Shown here: positions 1-6,245 of the stretch, piece by piece
Layout of the letters: every line of letters begins with the position of its first letter
Position numbering within the stretch: position 1 is the first letter of the stretch
From: Treponema sp.
GTDB lineage: Bacteria > Spirochaetota > Spirochaetia > Treponematales > Treponemataceae
Assembly (NCBI GenBank): GCA_018384055.1
Contig: JAHAZL010000062.1
Location: 1 to 9,867 of the forward strand
Direction: 5' to 3'
Length of the DNA: 9,867 nucleotides
Translations under genes and position numbers: made by a program
Notes under the pieces: model-generated
The model's input: the letters and a program-made list of their open reading frames with translations, nothing else
What the model was told of the DNA's origin: nothing
Databases searched by the model: none

Positions 1-1259
1 TCACGCTTCTGGTCAAGGCTGTAACCGTCGTTTTCCATGTTGTACATCCAGACTTTATCTGTTCCGCCGGCGTTTGTTTTTGTAAAAATTAGGATGCCTG
101 TCTGAACTCCGGAATATGGATAGAATACTCCACCCGGCATAAAGATTACGGCTTCCAGCTTCTGATTTTCTACAAGTTCCTTGCGAAGTTTTGTGTAGGC
201 TTTGTCATTTGTGTTGTTCATTACTCCAACTGGAACAATGCTTACACAGCGGCCACCTGTTTTGAGAAGGCGGAGGAAAAGGCTTAAGAACAGCAGTTCT
301 GTTTTCTTTGTTCCGCCTGAAATCTGAATAAGAGATTTTGCAACTGTGCTTGGATCAAGGCTTCCGCTGAATGGTGGGTTTGCAAGAATAAGGGAATAAA
401 GTTCCTTGTCTTCGTAATCTTCCCCAACTGAGTTGTTGTATTTGATTGTAGGATTGTTTACTCCGTGGAGCGTCATGTTCATACAGCCGATTCGAAGCAT
501 ATCCGGGTCTGTGTCGTAACCTGTGAACATCTGGTTATCAAAGTGAGCGCGTTTTTCTGTATCCGAAAGTTCGCTTTGATAATGGTCTTCGATATATTTT
601 GCTGTTTCTGCAAGGAAGCCGGCTGAACCCATGGCTGGGTCAATCATTGTATCTTTAAGAGTTGGCTTTGCAATCTCTACCATCATATCGATAATGTGGC
701 GAGGTGTACGGAACTGACCGTTATCACCGGAAGTTGCCCATTTGGAAAGAAGATATTCGTAGCAGTCACCCATAAGATCTGCCTTGTCAAAACCAAGGCC
801 TGGGTCGTTGATGGCGTCTACCATTTTCTGCAGGATGTATGGTGAAGAAACTGCAAACTGTGCGTCCTTCATAAAATCTGCAAAGGAAGTTACTTTATCT
901 CCGTGAAGAGTTTTTATGAATGGGAAAACATTATCGCGAAGATTTGAGAACATCTTTTTTGATTCAAAGTGGCTGAATACATTCCAGCGAAGGTCTGCAT
1001 AGGAAACTTCGATATTAAGATCATCATTGATATATGAACCTTCCTTGAAAATGAGGTCTTTATCATAGTTCTTGATTTTTACCCCACGGGCAATCATATC
1101 GTTGATTTTACGTTCTTTTTTGATCTGCTGGTCATCAAGCATCTTGATGAAAATAAGATATGTAATCTGCTGAATATCAATAAGCGGATTGGTCATCTGG
1201 TTTGACCACATTGCATCCCAAAGGTTGTCCAGTTTATTTTTTACTTCGCCGGTAATCAT
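1..1259 (-). CDS. hsdM: Type I restriction-modification DNA methyltransferase subunit HsdM (3' end outside window)
   Basis: This gene encodes the modification subunit of a type I restriction-modification system. HsdM transfers a methyl group from S-adenosylmethionine to adenine N6 in a target chosen by HsdS, and also forms part of the restriction complex with HsdR. The visible 419 codons start MITGEVKNKLDNLWD, a typical HsdM N-terminus. The helical N-terminal domain covers about residues 4-140. The methyltransferase domain follows, with FRTPR at 183-187, the SAM-binding motif DPAMGSAGF at 207-215 and the catalytic NPPF at 294-297. The ATG at 1257-1259 has a GGAG 11 bases upstream (1271-1274), slightly long spacing. 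No stop or frameshift occurs up to the left edge, so only the C-terminus is missing. hsdS and hsdR are not visible; they may lie beyond the left edge. The family call is secure; whether the system is active cannot be told. Confidence 0.96.
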   Translation of the reverse strand, partial: MITGEVKNKLDNLWDAMWSNQMTNPLIDIQQITYLIFIKMLDDQQIKKERKINDMIARGVKIKNYDKDLIFKEGSYINDDLNIEVSYADLRWNVFSHFESKKMFSNLRDNVFPFIKTLHGDKVTSFADFMKDAQFAVSSPYILQKMVDAINDPGLGFDKADLMGDCYEYLLSKWATSGDNGQFRTPRHIIDMMVEIAKPTLKDTMIDPAMGSAGFLAETAKYIEDHYQSELSDTEKRAHFDNQMFTGYDTDPDMLRIGCMNMTLHGVNNPTIKYNNSVGEDYEDKELYSLILANPPFSGSLDPSTVAKSLIQISGGTKKTELLFLSLFLRLLKTGGRCVSIVPVGVMNNTNDKAYTKLRKELVENQKLEAVIFMPGGVFYPYSGVQTGILIFTKTNAGGTDKVWMYNMENDGYSLDQKR

Positions 1260-1291
1260 AGATAAGAATTCTCCATTTATATAATAGTATA

Positions 1292-1322
1292 ATTATAACA
1301 CAAAACTATTTGTTAGAATCAA
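1292..1322 (-). promoter_or_regulatory. Possible hsdM promoter
   Basis: On the minus strand TTGATT (1317-1322) and TATAAT (1292-1297) are separated by 19 bases, about 30 bases upstream of the hsdM start. The spacing is longer than ideal. The box overlaps the last codons of the decayed minus-strand fragment, so if real, hsdM is transcribed from within that remnant. The region is very AT-rich, so chance matches are likely. Confidence 0.35.
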
Positions 1323-1463
1323 ACTTAGCCTGATATTCAGCTTCTTTTTTGTCCTGATCTGCAGCATATTCTTAAAGAATTCCTACAGTCTTAAGTGTAA
1401 CAGCATTTAATCCAACAGAAATAACTTCAACCAGAAGTTCTTCTGAAAGATAAGCATTAACAG
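1306..1463 (-). pseudogene. C-terminal remnant of an unidentified gene, interrupted by a stop codon
   Basis: Reading the minus strand from about 1463 down to a TAG at 1306-1308 gives protein-like sequence: VNAYLSEELLVEVISVGLN, then AVTLKTVGIL, an in-frame TAA, then EYAADQDKKEAEYQAKFDSNK and the stop. The composition (amphipathic stretch, then a charged Lys/Glu-rich tail) resembles a genuine protein end. The only plausible start in this frame is a GTG near 1490, which lies inside the opposing remnant, and a TGA sits just upstream of it. I read this as the 3' end of a gene whose 5' part was lost and which then gained a nonsense mutation. I do not recognise the family. It lies directly upstream of hsdM on the same strand. 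Confidence 0.5.
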
Positions 1464-1652
1464 TATGTAAAAAACATCTTAGATGCACTATTCATAAATA
1501 ATCCAGATGAGAAGCAAAAAATCAGGGAGATGCTATTAGGATTGGTTGAAGCTCTTGAAAATCATGAAGACGTTGAATCGGTATCCCATGATCTGTATAT
1601 ATACATTTGTTCAAACATTTTAAATTTAAATTTAAGCAAATTGGAAACTTAA
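1461..1652 (+). pseudogene. C-terminal remnant of an unidentified gene lacking a start
   Basis: On the plus strand the frame is open from 1461 to the TAA at 1650-1652 (63 codons). It reads as convincing protein: KNILDALFINNPDEKQKIRE, then MLLGLVEALENHEDVESVSH, then DLYIYICSNILNLNLSKLET. A TAA at 1458-1460 closes the frame upstream. The first in-frame ATG (codon 24) has no good ribosome binding site and would remove a well-formed helix. The simplest reading is a truncated 3' gene end. The fragment looks helical and acidic; I do not recognise its family. It is head-to-head with the minus-strand remnant, so both have lost their 5' ends at about the same point. An alternative is a small gene using a rare start codon. 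Confidence 0.5.
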
Positions 1653-1658
1653 GCAAAT

Positions 1659-1724
1659 AAAAAAAATCCCGGGTAGTTTCGACCTTCGACTCCTTAGCTA
1701 GTCGAAGGGTAACCACCGCGGATT
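1659..1724 (-). terminator. Large palindromic terminator downstream of purB, possibly bidirectional
   Basis: An inner perfect 9-bp stem (1683-1691 with 1700-1708, 8-base loop) is flanked by a second stem (1672-1678 with 1711-1717) and an outer one (1665-1669 with 1720-1724). The second stem has a G-U wobble in minus-strand RNA but an A-C mismatch in plus-strand RNA, so it folds better as the purB terminator. Eight A residues at 1659-1666 supply the U-tract for minus-strand RNA. A weaker T-rich stretch follows on the plus side. It begins only a few bases after the purB stop. The multi-arm design is larger than an ordinary terminator. Confidence 0.75.
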
Positions 1725-1731
1725 CTTTTAT

Positions 1732-3168
1732 TTAGTTAATTTTTGCTGAAAACTGTTCTACAATCTTTCCGCTCAAACCTGTGTATGTGAGTGGAGTTGC
1801 GGCAAGAAGCCTTGCCTTTACTTCGTCACTAACATCGAGGTTTTTTGCCAAGTTGTGGAAGTCTTCGATAGTAACTTTTTTACCGCGAGTAATTTCCTTA
1901 AGTCTTTCGTAAGGCTTATCAACATTGCTCATGCGGAGTAGGTTCTGGTAAGCTTCCGCCAAAACTTCTGGAGTTGTTTCCAAAGCTTCTGTAATTTTTG
2001 CGGCATTTACTTCAATCTTGCCGAGTCCCTTCTGGAGTGAAGCATAACCGATCATTGAATGAGCGAATGCACAACCCATATTGCGTTCTACAGTTGAGTC
2101 TGTAAGGTCGCGCTGAAGGCGGCTGATGCAAAGCTTGCGTACAAAGAATTCGAACATGGCATTGGCCATGCCAAAGTTTCCTTCAGCATTTTCAAAATCG
2201 ATAGGGTTTACCTTGTGTGGCATTGCGCTTGAACCAATCTCTCCTGCAACCGCACGTTGCTTGATCCATCCGTCAGAAATGTAGCGCCATGTATCCATAG
2301 CAAAGTCTGTAAGGATATTGTTGATTCTCTTTACGCCGTCAAATACGCGGAGATAAGAATCATGTGGTTCAATCTGTGCTGTAATTGGGTTAAAGCGAAC
2401 CTTAAGTGGCTTTGTATGCATGTATTCATTGTCAAGGGGAGTGATTTCTGCATTGAAAGAATTGATGAGTTCGTGGCTGAATTTGATCCAGTCGAATTCC
2501 GGGAATACAAAGTTGTGTGCATTGAATCCGCCTGTGGCACCGTTGAGCTTAAGAAGAATGTCGATGTTTCCAAGCTGAACAAGTTCTTCCTTCATGCGGT
2601 TTACAAATACGAGGACTTCTTTACCGAATGTAGTTGGAGTTGCTGGCTGTCCGTGGGTACGGGCAAGCATTGAAAGATCCTTGTGTTCAACTGCGAGGTT
2701 GTAGAGTTTTCCATAGATTGAAAGAATTTCTGGAACAACAACATTGTTTACTGCATCGCGAATCATAAGGCCGTAGCTGATGTTGTTGATGTCTTCTGAA
2801 GTCAAGGCAAAGTGAACATATTCAAGGATTTCATCCATTTTCATTTCCTTGATCTTGCGCTTGATGAAATATTCGATAGCCTTAACATCGTGGTTAGTTG
2901 CAGGAGTTCCGTCGTAACCAGTTGTTTCAAAAGCCTTGATGATTTTTGCATCTTCTTCTGTAATTTCGATGATAGAACGAAGCTTTGCTGCATCAACAGA
3001 AATCTTTACGCGTTCCTTTAGCATTGGTGTTTCAAGAAGTTTGATAAGATAATTGATTTCAGTGTAAATGCGATACCTCATGAGAGCCATTTCGCTGAAA
3101 TAACCCTGAAGACACTTTGTCTTTCCTTCATAGCGACCGTCAATTGGTGAAACGCTAGTCAATGCCAT
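1732..3168 (-). CDS. purB: Adenylosuccinate lyase
   Basis: PurB cleaves fumarate from SAICAR in de novo purine synthesis and from adenylosuccinate to give AMP. It is a cytosolic homotetramer of the fumarase/aspartase superfamily. The 478-residue protein opens with SVSPIDGRY, typical of the E. coli-type enzyme. It carries TSEDINN (123-129), THGQPATP with the general-acid His172, and the superfamily signature GSSAMPHKVNP (312-322) containing the catalytic serine loop. Compared with my memory of the 456-residue E. coli enzyme, there is an insertion of roughly 17 residues around 244-260, just before QIEPHD, and about 7 extra near 84-90. The start is well supported: GAGGT lies 6 bases before the ATG, and a strong promoter lies upstream. 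It is divergent from the lipoprotein gene and ends in a large hairpin terminator. Confidence 0.97.
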   Translation of the reverse strand: MALTSVSPIDGRYEGKTKCLQGYFSEMALMRYRIYTEINYLIKLLETPMLKERVKISVDAAKLRSIIEITEEDAKIIKAFETTGYDGTPATNHDVKAIEYFIKRKIKEMKMDEILEYVHFALTSEDINNISYGLMIRDAVNNVVVPEILSIYGKLYNLAVEHKDLSMLARTHGQPATPTTFGKEVLVFVNRMKEELVQLGNIDILLKLNGATGGFNAHNFVFPEFDWIKFSHELINSFNAEITPLDNEYMHTKPLKVRFNPITAQIEPHDSYLRVFDGVKRINNILTDFAMDTWRYISDGWIKQRAVAGEIGSSAMPHKVNPIDFENAEGNFGMANAMFEFFVRKLCISRLQRDLTDSTVERNMGCAFAHSMIGYASLQKGLGKIEVNAAKITEALETTPEVLAEAYQNLLRMSNVDKPYERLKEITRGKKVTIEDFHNLAKNLDVSDEVKARLLAATPLTYTGLSGKIVEQFSAKIN

Positions 3169-3212
3169 AGTAACCTCGTATTCAAATAGTTTATTAGAAA
3201 ATATTAAGGTGA

Positions 3213-3241
3213 ATTATAGTGATTTTAAATGAAAATGTCAC
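3213..3241 (-). promoter_or_regulatory. purB promoter
   Basis: On the minus strand GTGACA (3236-3241) and a perfect TATAAT (3213-3218) are separated by 17 bases, a good sigma-70-type promoter. It predicts a 5' leader of about 40 bases ahead of the purB ATG, containing the GAGGT ribosome binding site. The -35 box abuts the opposing promoter of the lipoprotein gene, so the two divergent genes share a compact control region of about 115 bases. Confidence 0.7.
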
Positions 3242-3247
3242 AAAAAA

Positions 3248-3256
3248 TGTTATAAT
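3248..3256 (+). promoter_or_regulatory. Promoter of the META-domain lipoprotein gene (extended -10)
   Basis: TGTTATAAT at 3248-3256 is an extended -10 element (TGn followed by TATAAT). No convincing -35 exists at 17-18 bases upstream, which fits the extended -10 class. It lies 29 bases before the ATG at 3286, leaving room for the GAGGT ribosome binding site about 6 bases before that start. Confidence 0.6.
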
Positions 3257-3285
3257 AAAATACAAATAACACAACGAGGTACTAC

Positions 3286-3726
3286 ATGAAAAAGATTTTC
3301 GTAATTCTATCAGCAGTGATTTCACTCTTCCTTATTGGCTGTGCAACAACTGGTGGCTCTTCAAAAACTGGTGCAAAGGGAACTACTCCTTCCCAAATCT
3401 GCGGCGAATGGAAAATTCAGTCTCTTACAGGTTTTGAAAATGCCGAACACTTCGGTGCAACCCTTTCAGTTTTTGCCAACGAAGATGAAGAATTTTCACT
3501 CAACGGTTACTCCGGCGTAAACAGTTACTTTGCAAATCTGGCCGATACTCCTAAAGCTTTTCCAATCGGAAACAATCTTGCATCAACAAAAATGATGGGT
3601 GCTCCGGAAGACATGGCTTTTGAAGATGAACTTCTGAAAGTGATTGCTAATGCAAAGTCCTGGAAAATTGAAGGAAGAAAACTTACAGTTACAGACGGAA
3701 AGACATCTGCAGTTTTTGTAAAATAA
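3286..3726 (+). CDS. META-domain (HslJ-like) lipoprotein
   Basis: This is a 146-residue predicted lipoprotein. The N-terminus MKKIFVILSAVISLFLIGC is a signal peptide ending in a lipobox (LIGC), with Cys19 as the lipidation site. A short Gly/Ser/Thr-rich linker follows. Residues about 40-146 match the META-domain pattern: GEWKIQSL near the start, NGYSGVNSYFA where the family usually has a GCN motif, TKMMGAPEDM where it usually has a TxMaC-type motif, and a closing pattern of the form GRKLTVTDG. E. coli HslJ is the best-known member, linked to novobiocin resistance; the molecular function of the domain is not established. The usual paired cysteines are absent, leaving only the lipid-anchor cysteine and Cys39 just before the domain. 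It is divergent from purB and has its own promoter and terminator, so it appears to be a single-gene unit. Confidence 0.82.
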   Translation: MKKIFVILSAVISLFLIGCATTGGSSKTGAKGTTPSQICGEWKIQSLTGFENAEHFGATLSVFANEDEEFSLNGYSGVNSYFANLADTPKAFPIGNNLASTKMMGAPEDMAFEDELLKVIANAKSWKIEGRKLTVTDGKTSAVFVK

Positions 3727-3743
3727 TTGCAGACAATTTTTGC

Positions 3744-3777
3744 AAATCCCTGGCGATTATAGTCAGGGATTTTTTTA
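3744..3777 (+). terminator. Rho-independent terminator of the lipoprotein gene
   Basis: AAATCCCTG (3744-3752) pairs perfectly with CAGGGATTT (3764-3772) around an 11-base loop, followed by a T-run up to about 3776. It begins 17 bases after the lipoprotein stop. It separates that gene from xpt, so xpt needs its own promoter. Confidence 0.88.
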
Positions 3778-3800
3778 TAGTTTCTTTTCCTCATAAAAGG

Positions 3801-3806
3801 TATAAT
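3801..3806 (+). promoter_or_regulatory. Candidate xpt -10 box very close to the start codon
   Basis: A perfect TATAAT ends 9 bases before the xpt ATG at 3816. The matching -35 position (about 3778-3783, TAGTTT) is poor and adjoins the tail of the preceding terminator. Transcription from this box would begin only about 2-4 bases before the ATG. No Shine-Dalgarno sequence sits at normal distance; an AAAGG at 3796-3800 is 15 bases away and overlaps the spacer. It implies a leaderless mRNA if used. Confidence 0.45.
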
Positions 3807-3815
3807 TTATTTATT

Positions 3816-4406
3816 ATGGAAAAGAAATTAAATTTTTTGGAACAGAGAATCCTTAAGGACGGAATTGTTAAGGAAGGCAATGTCCTTCGCGTCGACAGTT
3901 TCCTTAACCATCAGCTTGATGTGCTCCTTCTTGAAGAAATGGGAAAGGAGTTTTACAAAAGATTCAAATCGGAAAAAATTACAAAGGTACTTACAGTTGA
4001 AGCATCGGGTATTGCCATTGCCTGTTTTGTTGCCGCAAAATTTAAAGTACCTGTGGTCTTTGCAAAAAAATCAAAATCCCTCAATCTTGGAGATGATGTA
4101 TATTCAGCAGAAGTTGAATCATTCACTCACAAGACAAAGAACACAGTAGTAATTACAAAGAAATACATTTCGGACAAGGACAATGTTCTCGTCATCGATG
4201 ATTTCCTTGCAAACGGTGCAGCTCTTCAGGGGTTGATTTCAATCATCAACCAGGCCGGAGCAAGCGTTGCCGGCATTGGAATTGCAATCGAAAAAGGATT
4301 CCAGCCGGGCGGTCAGTTCATTCGCAACCTGGGATACCATCTTGAATCCCTTGCCATCGTTGAATCAATGGAAGTTGAACCAAAGAAAATCAATTTCAGA
4401 AAATAA
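3816..4406 (+). CDS. xpt: Xanthine phosphoribosyltransferase
   Basis: Xpt salvages xanthine by condensing it with PRPP to give XMP, the precursor of GMP, in the cytosol. The 196-residue protein closely follows the Bacillus subtilis Xpt pattern as I recall it: VDSFLNHQLD near residues 26-35, EASGIA at 62-67, the PRPP-binding loop VLVIDDFLANGAA at 124-136, and AGASVAGIGIAIEKGFQPG at 147-165. This long-type family (about 190-195 residues) differs from the short E. coli Gpt. The ATG adds about four residues relative to the B. subtilis protein; an in-frame TTG at 3837 is a possible but poorer alternative. pbuX starts 59 bases downstream, forming the classic xpt-pbuX salvage pair. No purine riboswitch fits in the 40 or so bases between the upstream terminator and the start. 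Confidence 0.95.
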   Translation: MEKKLNFLEQRILKDGIVKEGNVLRVDSFLNHQLDVLLLEEMGKEFYKRFKSEKITKVLTVEASGIAIACFVAAKFKVPVVFAKKSKSLNLGDDVYSAEVESFTHKTKNTVVITKKYISDKDNVLVIDDFLANGAALQGLISIINQAGASVAGIGIAIEKGFQPGGQFIRNLGYHLESLAIVESMEVEPKKINFRK

Positions 4407-4452
4407 ATGGATTGCTTCGCCATCAGTTAGCAAACTCTATAAGTGATAAAAT

Positions 4453-4458
4453 AAGGAG
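4453..4458 (+). promoter_or_regulatory. Ribosome binding site that fixes the pbuX start
   Basis: AAGGAG lies 7 bases upstream of the ATG at 4466. It decides against the upstream in-frame TTG at 4412, which has no comparable site. Confidence 0.85.
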
Positions 4459-4465
4459 TAGCATT

Positions 4466-5764
4466 ATGAAAACAATGCAGGAAATCTACGAACTTGACGG
4501 AAAAATCAATCCGCTCAAGGGACTTCCATTCGGATTGCAGCACGTTCTCGCAATGTTCGTTGCAAACATTACGCCAATCATGATCATCGCAGGCGCATGC
4601 GGAGTCGGACAGGAAAATGTTGCCCGCCTCATTCAATCTGCCATGCTCATCGCCGGTATCGGTACATTCATCCAGCTTTTCCCACTCTGGAAAATCGGTT
4701 CACGCCTTCCAATCGTAATGGGTATCAGCTTTACTTTCGTAGGTATCGCCTGCGGAATCGGTGCACAGTTTGGCTATGGTGCAATTGTTGGTGCTGTAAT
4801 CGTCGGCGGTATCGTTGAAGGAATTCTTGGACTCTTTGGAAAATACTGGATCCGCTTCATCAAGCCTATCGTTGCAGCAAACGTTGTTATCGCCATCGGA
4901 TTTTCATTGCTCGGTGTTGGAGCCCGTTCTTTTGGCGGCGGCTATGCTCCGGACTTTGGTTCATGGCAGAACTGGACAATCGGAACAGTAACACTTGTAA
5001 GCGGCCTTCTTTTCTCTCACTTTGCAAAAAACTACCTCAAGTCCCTTTCAGTTCTTTTTGCGCTTATCGTCGGATACATCCTCGCAATCTGTTTTGGAAA
5101 AGTAAATTTTGCTTCTGTTGCCTCAAGTCCTATCGTTGGACTTCCAGCCTTCATGATGTTCAAGCCAACTTTCAACGCAGGTGCAATCATTTCCTTCATC
5201 TTGATTTATCTTGTTTCAGCAACAGAAACCTTGGGCGACACATCGGCAATGTGTGCATCGGGACTTCATCGCGACATTACAGCAAAGGAAGCTTCAGGTT
5301 CGATTGCTTGTGACGGATTCATCAGTGCTTTGGGCGGACTTTTCGGATGTTCACCAATCACATCGTTCAGCCAAAACGTTGGTCTTGTTGCCATGACTGG
5401 AGTTGTAAACAGAATCGCAATCGCAACAGGTGCTGCGGTCCTCGTTATTGCAGGCATCTTCCCGGTATTCGGAGCAGTTCTTGCAACATTGCCTGATGCA
5501 GTTCTTGGGGGATGTACAATCATGATGTTCGGTTCCATCGTTACAAGCGGAATCCAGATGCTGGGCAAATGCGGACTTTCTGCAAAGAACACAACAATCA
5601 CTGCCCTTTCATTGAGCATTGGTCTTGGCTTTACACAAATCAACGAAATGTTCAGCGCTTTCCCACAGATTGTACAGACTGTATTCAACGGAAACTGCGT
5701 AGCCGTAGTATTCGTAATCGCTCTGGTTCTTTCACTCTGCATGAAGGACGACAAGGCGGAATAA
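4466..5764 (+). CDS. pbuX: Xanthine permease, NCS2 family
   Basis: This is a nucleobase:cation symporter-2 (NAT/NCS2) protein, probably importing xanthine across the inner membrane to feed Xpt. From the ATG at 4466 it has 432 residues, with many hydrophobic segments consistent with the family's 14-segment fold. Family marks are QHVLAMF (25-31, conserved His in the first segment), SATETLGD (251-258, substrate/proton-coupling Glu254) and the NAT signature region SFSQNVGLVAMTG (300-312). A frame-open TTG at 4412 would add 18 polar residues. I chose 4466 because AAGGAG at 4453-4458 sits 7 bases before it and homologues begin there. It lies 59 bases after xpt with no terminator between, so the two are probably cotranscribed. 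Substrate (xanthine rather than uric acid or uracil) is inferred from the pairing with xpt. Confidence 0.94.
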   Translation: MKTMQEIYELDGKINPLKGLPFGLQHVLAMFVANITPIMIIAGACGVGQENVARLIQSAMLIAGIGTFIQLFPLWKIGSRLPIVMGISFTFVGIACGIGAQFGYGAIVGAVIVGGIVEGILGLFGKYWIRFIKPIVAANVVIAIGFSLLGVGARSFGGGYAPDFGSWQNWTIGTVTLVSGLLFSHFAKNYLKSLSVLFALIVGYILAICFGKVNFASVASSPIVGLPAFMMFKPTFNAGAIISFILIYLVSATETLGDTSAMCASGLHRDITAKEASGSIACDGFISALGGLFGCSPITSFSQNVGLVAMTGVVNRIAIATGAAVLVIAGIFPVFGAVLATLPDAVLGGCTIMMFGSIVTSGIQMLGKCGLSAKNTTITALSLSIGLGFTQINEMFSAFPQIVQTVFNGNCVAVVFVIALVLSLCMKDDKAE

Positions 5765-5779
5765 TATTATTCAGATGGC

Positions 5780-5811
5780 AAAAAAAAGAGCCCATGGAGT
5801 TTTCCATGGGC
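5780..5811 (-). terminator. Terminator between convergent pbuX and rpsU
   Basis: GCCCATGGA (5790-5798) pairs perfectly with TCCATGGGC (5803-5811) around a 4-base loop. Eight A residues at 5780-5787 give a strong U-tract for minus-strand RNA, so it is mainly the rpsU terminator. The plus-strand side continues CTTCTACTT, a weak U-tract, so it may also stop pbuX transcripts less efficiently. Confidence 0.85.
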
Positions 5812-5831
5812 CTTCTACTTAAGAAGTAATC

Positions 5832-6038
5832 TTAGTAGTCCTTCTTGTCTGTCTTGCGCTTCTTGTTAAGAAGTTTGCGTTCGAGAGAAGTGTTCTTCTG
5901 GTGAAGAATAGCTGAAGGCTTTACGAAGTATTCGCGCTTCTTGTATTCGCGGATAATGCCTTCCTTTTCAACCATGCGCTTGAAACGTTTGATTGCCTTT
6001 TCAAGGTTTTCTGAATCGTCTACGTTGATTGTTGCCAT
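5832..6038 (-). CDS. rpsU: 30S ribosomal protein bS21
   Basis: This 68-residue basic protein matches ribosomal protein bS21, which binds the 30S platform near the 3' end of 16S rRNA and assists translation initiation. The N-terminal part contains the family core ENLEKAIKRFKR and a segment resembling GIIREYKKREYFVKPS. The C-terminal tail is strongly Lys/Arg-rich (LERKLLNKKRKTDKKDY). Length is normal for the family (about 58-71). The start is unambiguous: a near-perfect anti-16S match, AAGGAGGTGA (6045-6054), sits 6 bases before the ATG. It stands alone, with its own promoter and terminator, and converges on pbuX. Confidence 0.96.
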   Translation of the reverse strand: MATINVDDSENLEKAIKRFKRMVEKEGIIREYKKREYFVKPSAILHQKNTSLERKLLNKKRKTDKKDY

Positions 6039-6081
6039 TGTAATTCACCTCCTTAAATACGAGGATTTCGTAAGTGCATTG

Positions 6082-6111
6082 ATTATCTCATATTTTGCGT
6101 AGTTTATTCAA
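6082..6111 (-). promoter_or_regulatory. rpsU promoter
   Basis: On the minus strand TTGAAT (6106-6111) and GATAAT (6082-6087) are 18 bases apart, a reasonable sigma-70-type promoter. It places the transcript start about 35 bases before the rpsU ATG, with the strong Shine-Dalgarno sequence inside the leader. Confidence 0.65.
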
Positions 6112-6170
6112 GAGGAAAACTTGTTTTATACTCCCCCAAAGGATTGCTTATGATTTATATACTATGCAAC
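6112..6170. other. Short intergenic stretch with no recognised feature
   Basis: This stretch lies between the rpsU promoter and the gatA terminator. It is AT-rich apart from a CCCCC run near 6132-6136. I see no open frame of note, no good hairpin and no convincing promoter. Confidence 0.5.
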
Positions 6171-6203
6171 AAAAAAAGGCCACCGGAAAAATCTAATGGC
6201 CTT
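6171..6203 (-). terminator. Terminator of the gatC-gatA operon
   Basis: On the minus strand AAGGCCA pairs with TGGCCTT (7 bp; 6197-6203 with 6176-6182) across a 14-base loop, followed by a U-tract made by seven A residues at 6171-6177. It lies about 40 bases beyond the gatA stop. A second small stem (ACCTG/CAGGT near 6229-6239) sits closer to the stop but has no U-tract. Confidence 0.8.
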
Positions 6204-6245
6204 ATGACTTCACTAAAAAAACTGAACCTGAAAGCAGGTCAATTG

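Noticed and set aside
1522..1716. 64-codon open frame on the minus strand
   Set aside because: It runs through the purB terminator hairpin and is antisense to the better-looking plus-strand remnant; no ribosome binding site.
2257..2673. 138-codon open frame on the plus strand
   Set aside because: It lies wholly inside purB on the opposite strand and looks like an antisense shadow.
3727..3815. Purine riboswitch before xpt
   Set aside because: The hairpin here is the preceding gene's terminator, with a simple stem and T-run; the three-way junction of the aptamer does not fit in the remaining bases.
4412..4465. TTG start for pbuX giving 18 extra residues
   Set aside because: AAGGAG at 4453-4458 lies inside this extension and serves the ATG at 4466; the extra residues are polar and not family-like.
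5266..5754. 162-codon open frame on the minus strand
   Set aside because: It is antisense to the well-supported pbuX gene and has no start signal.
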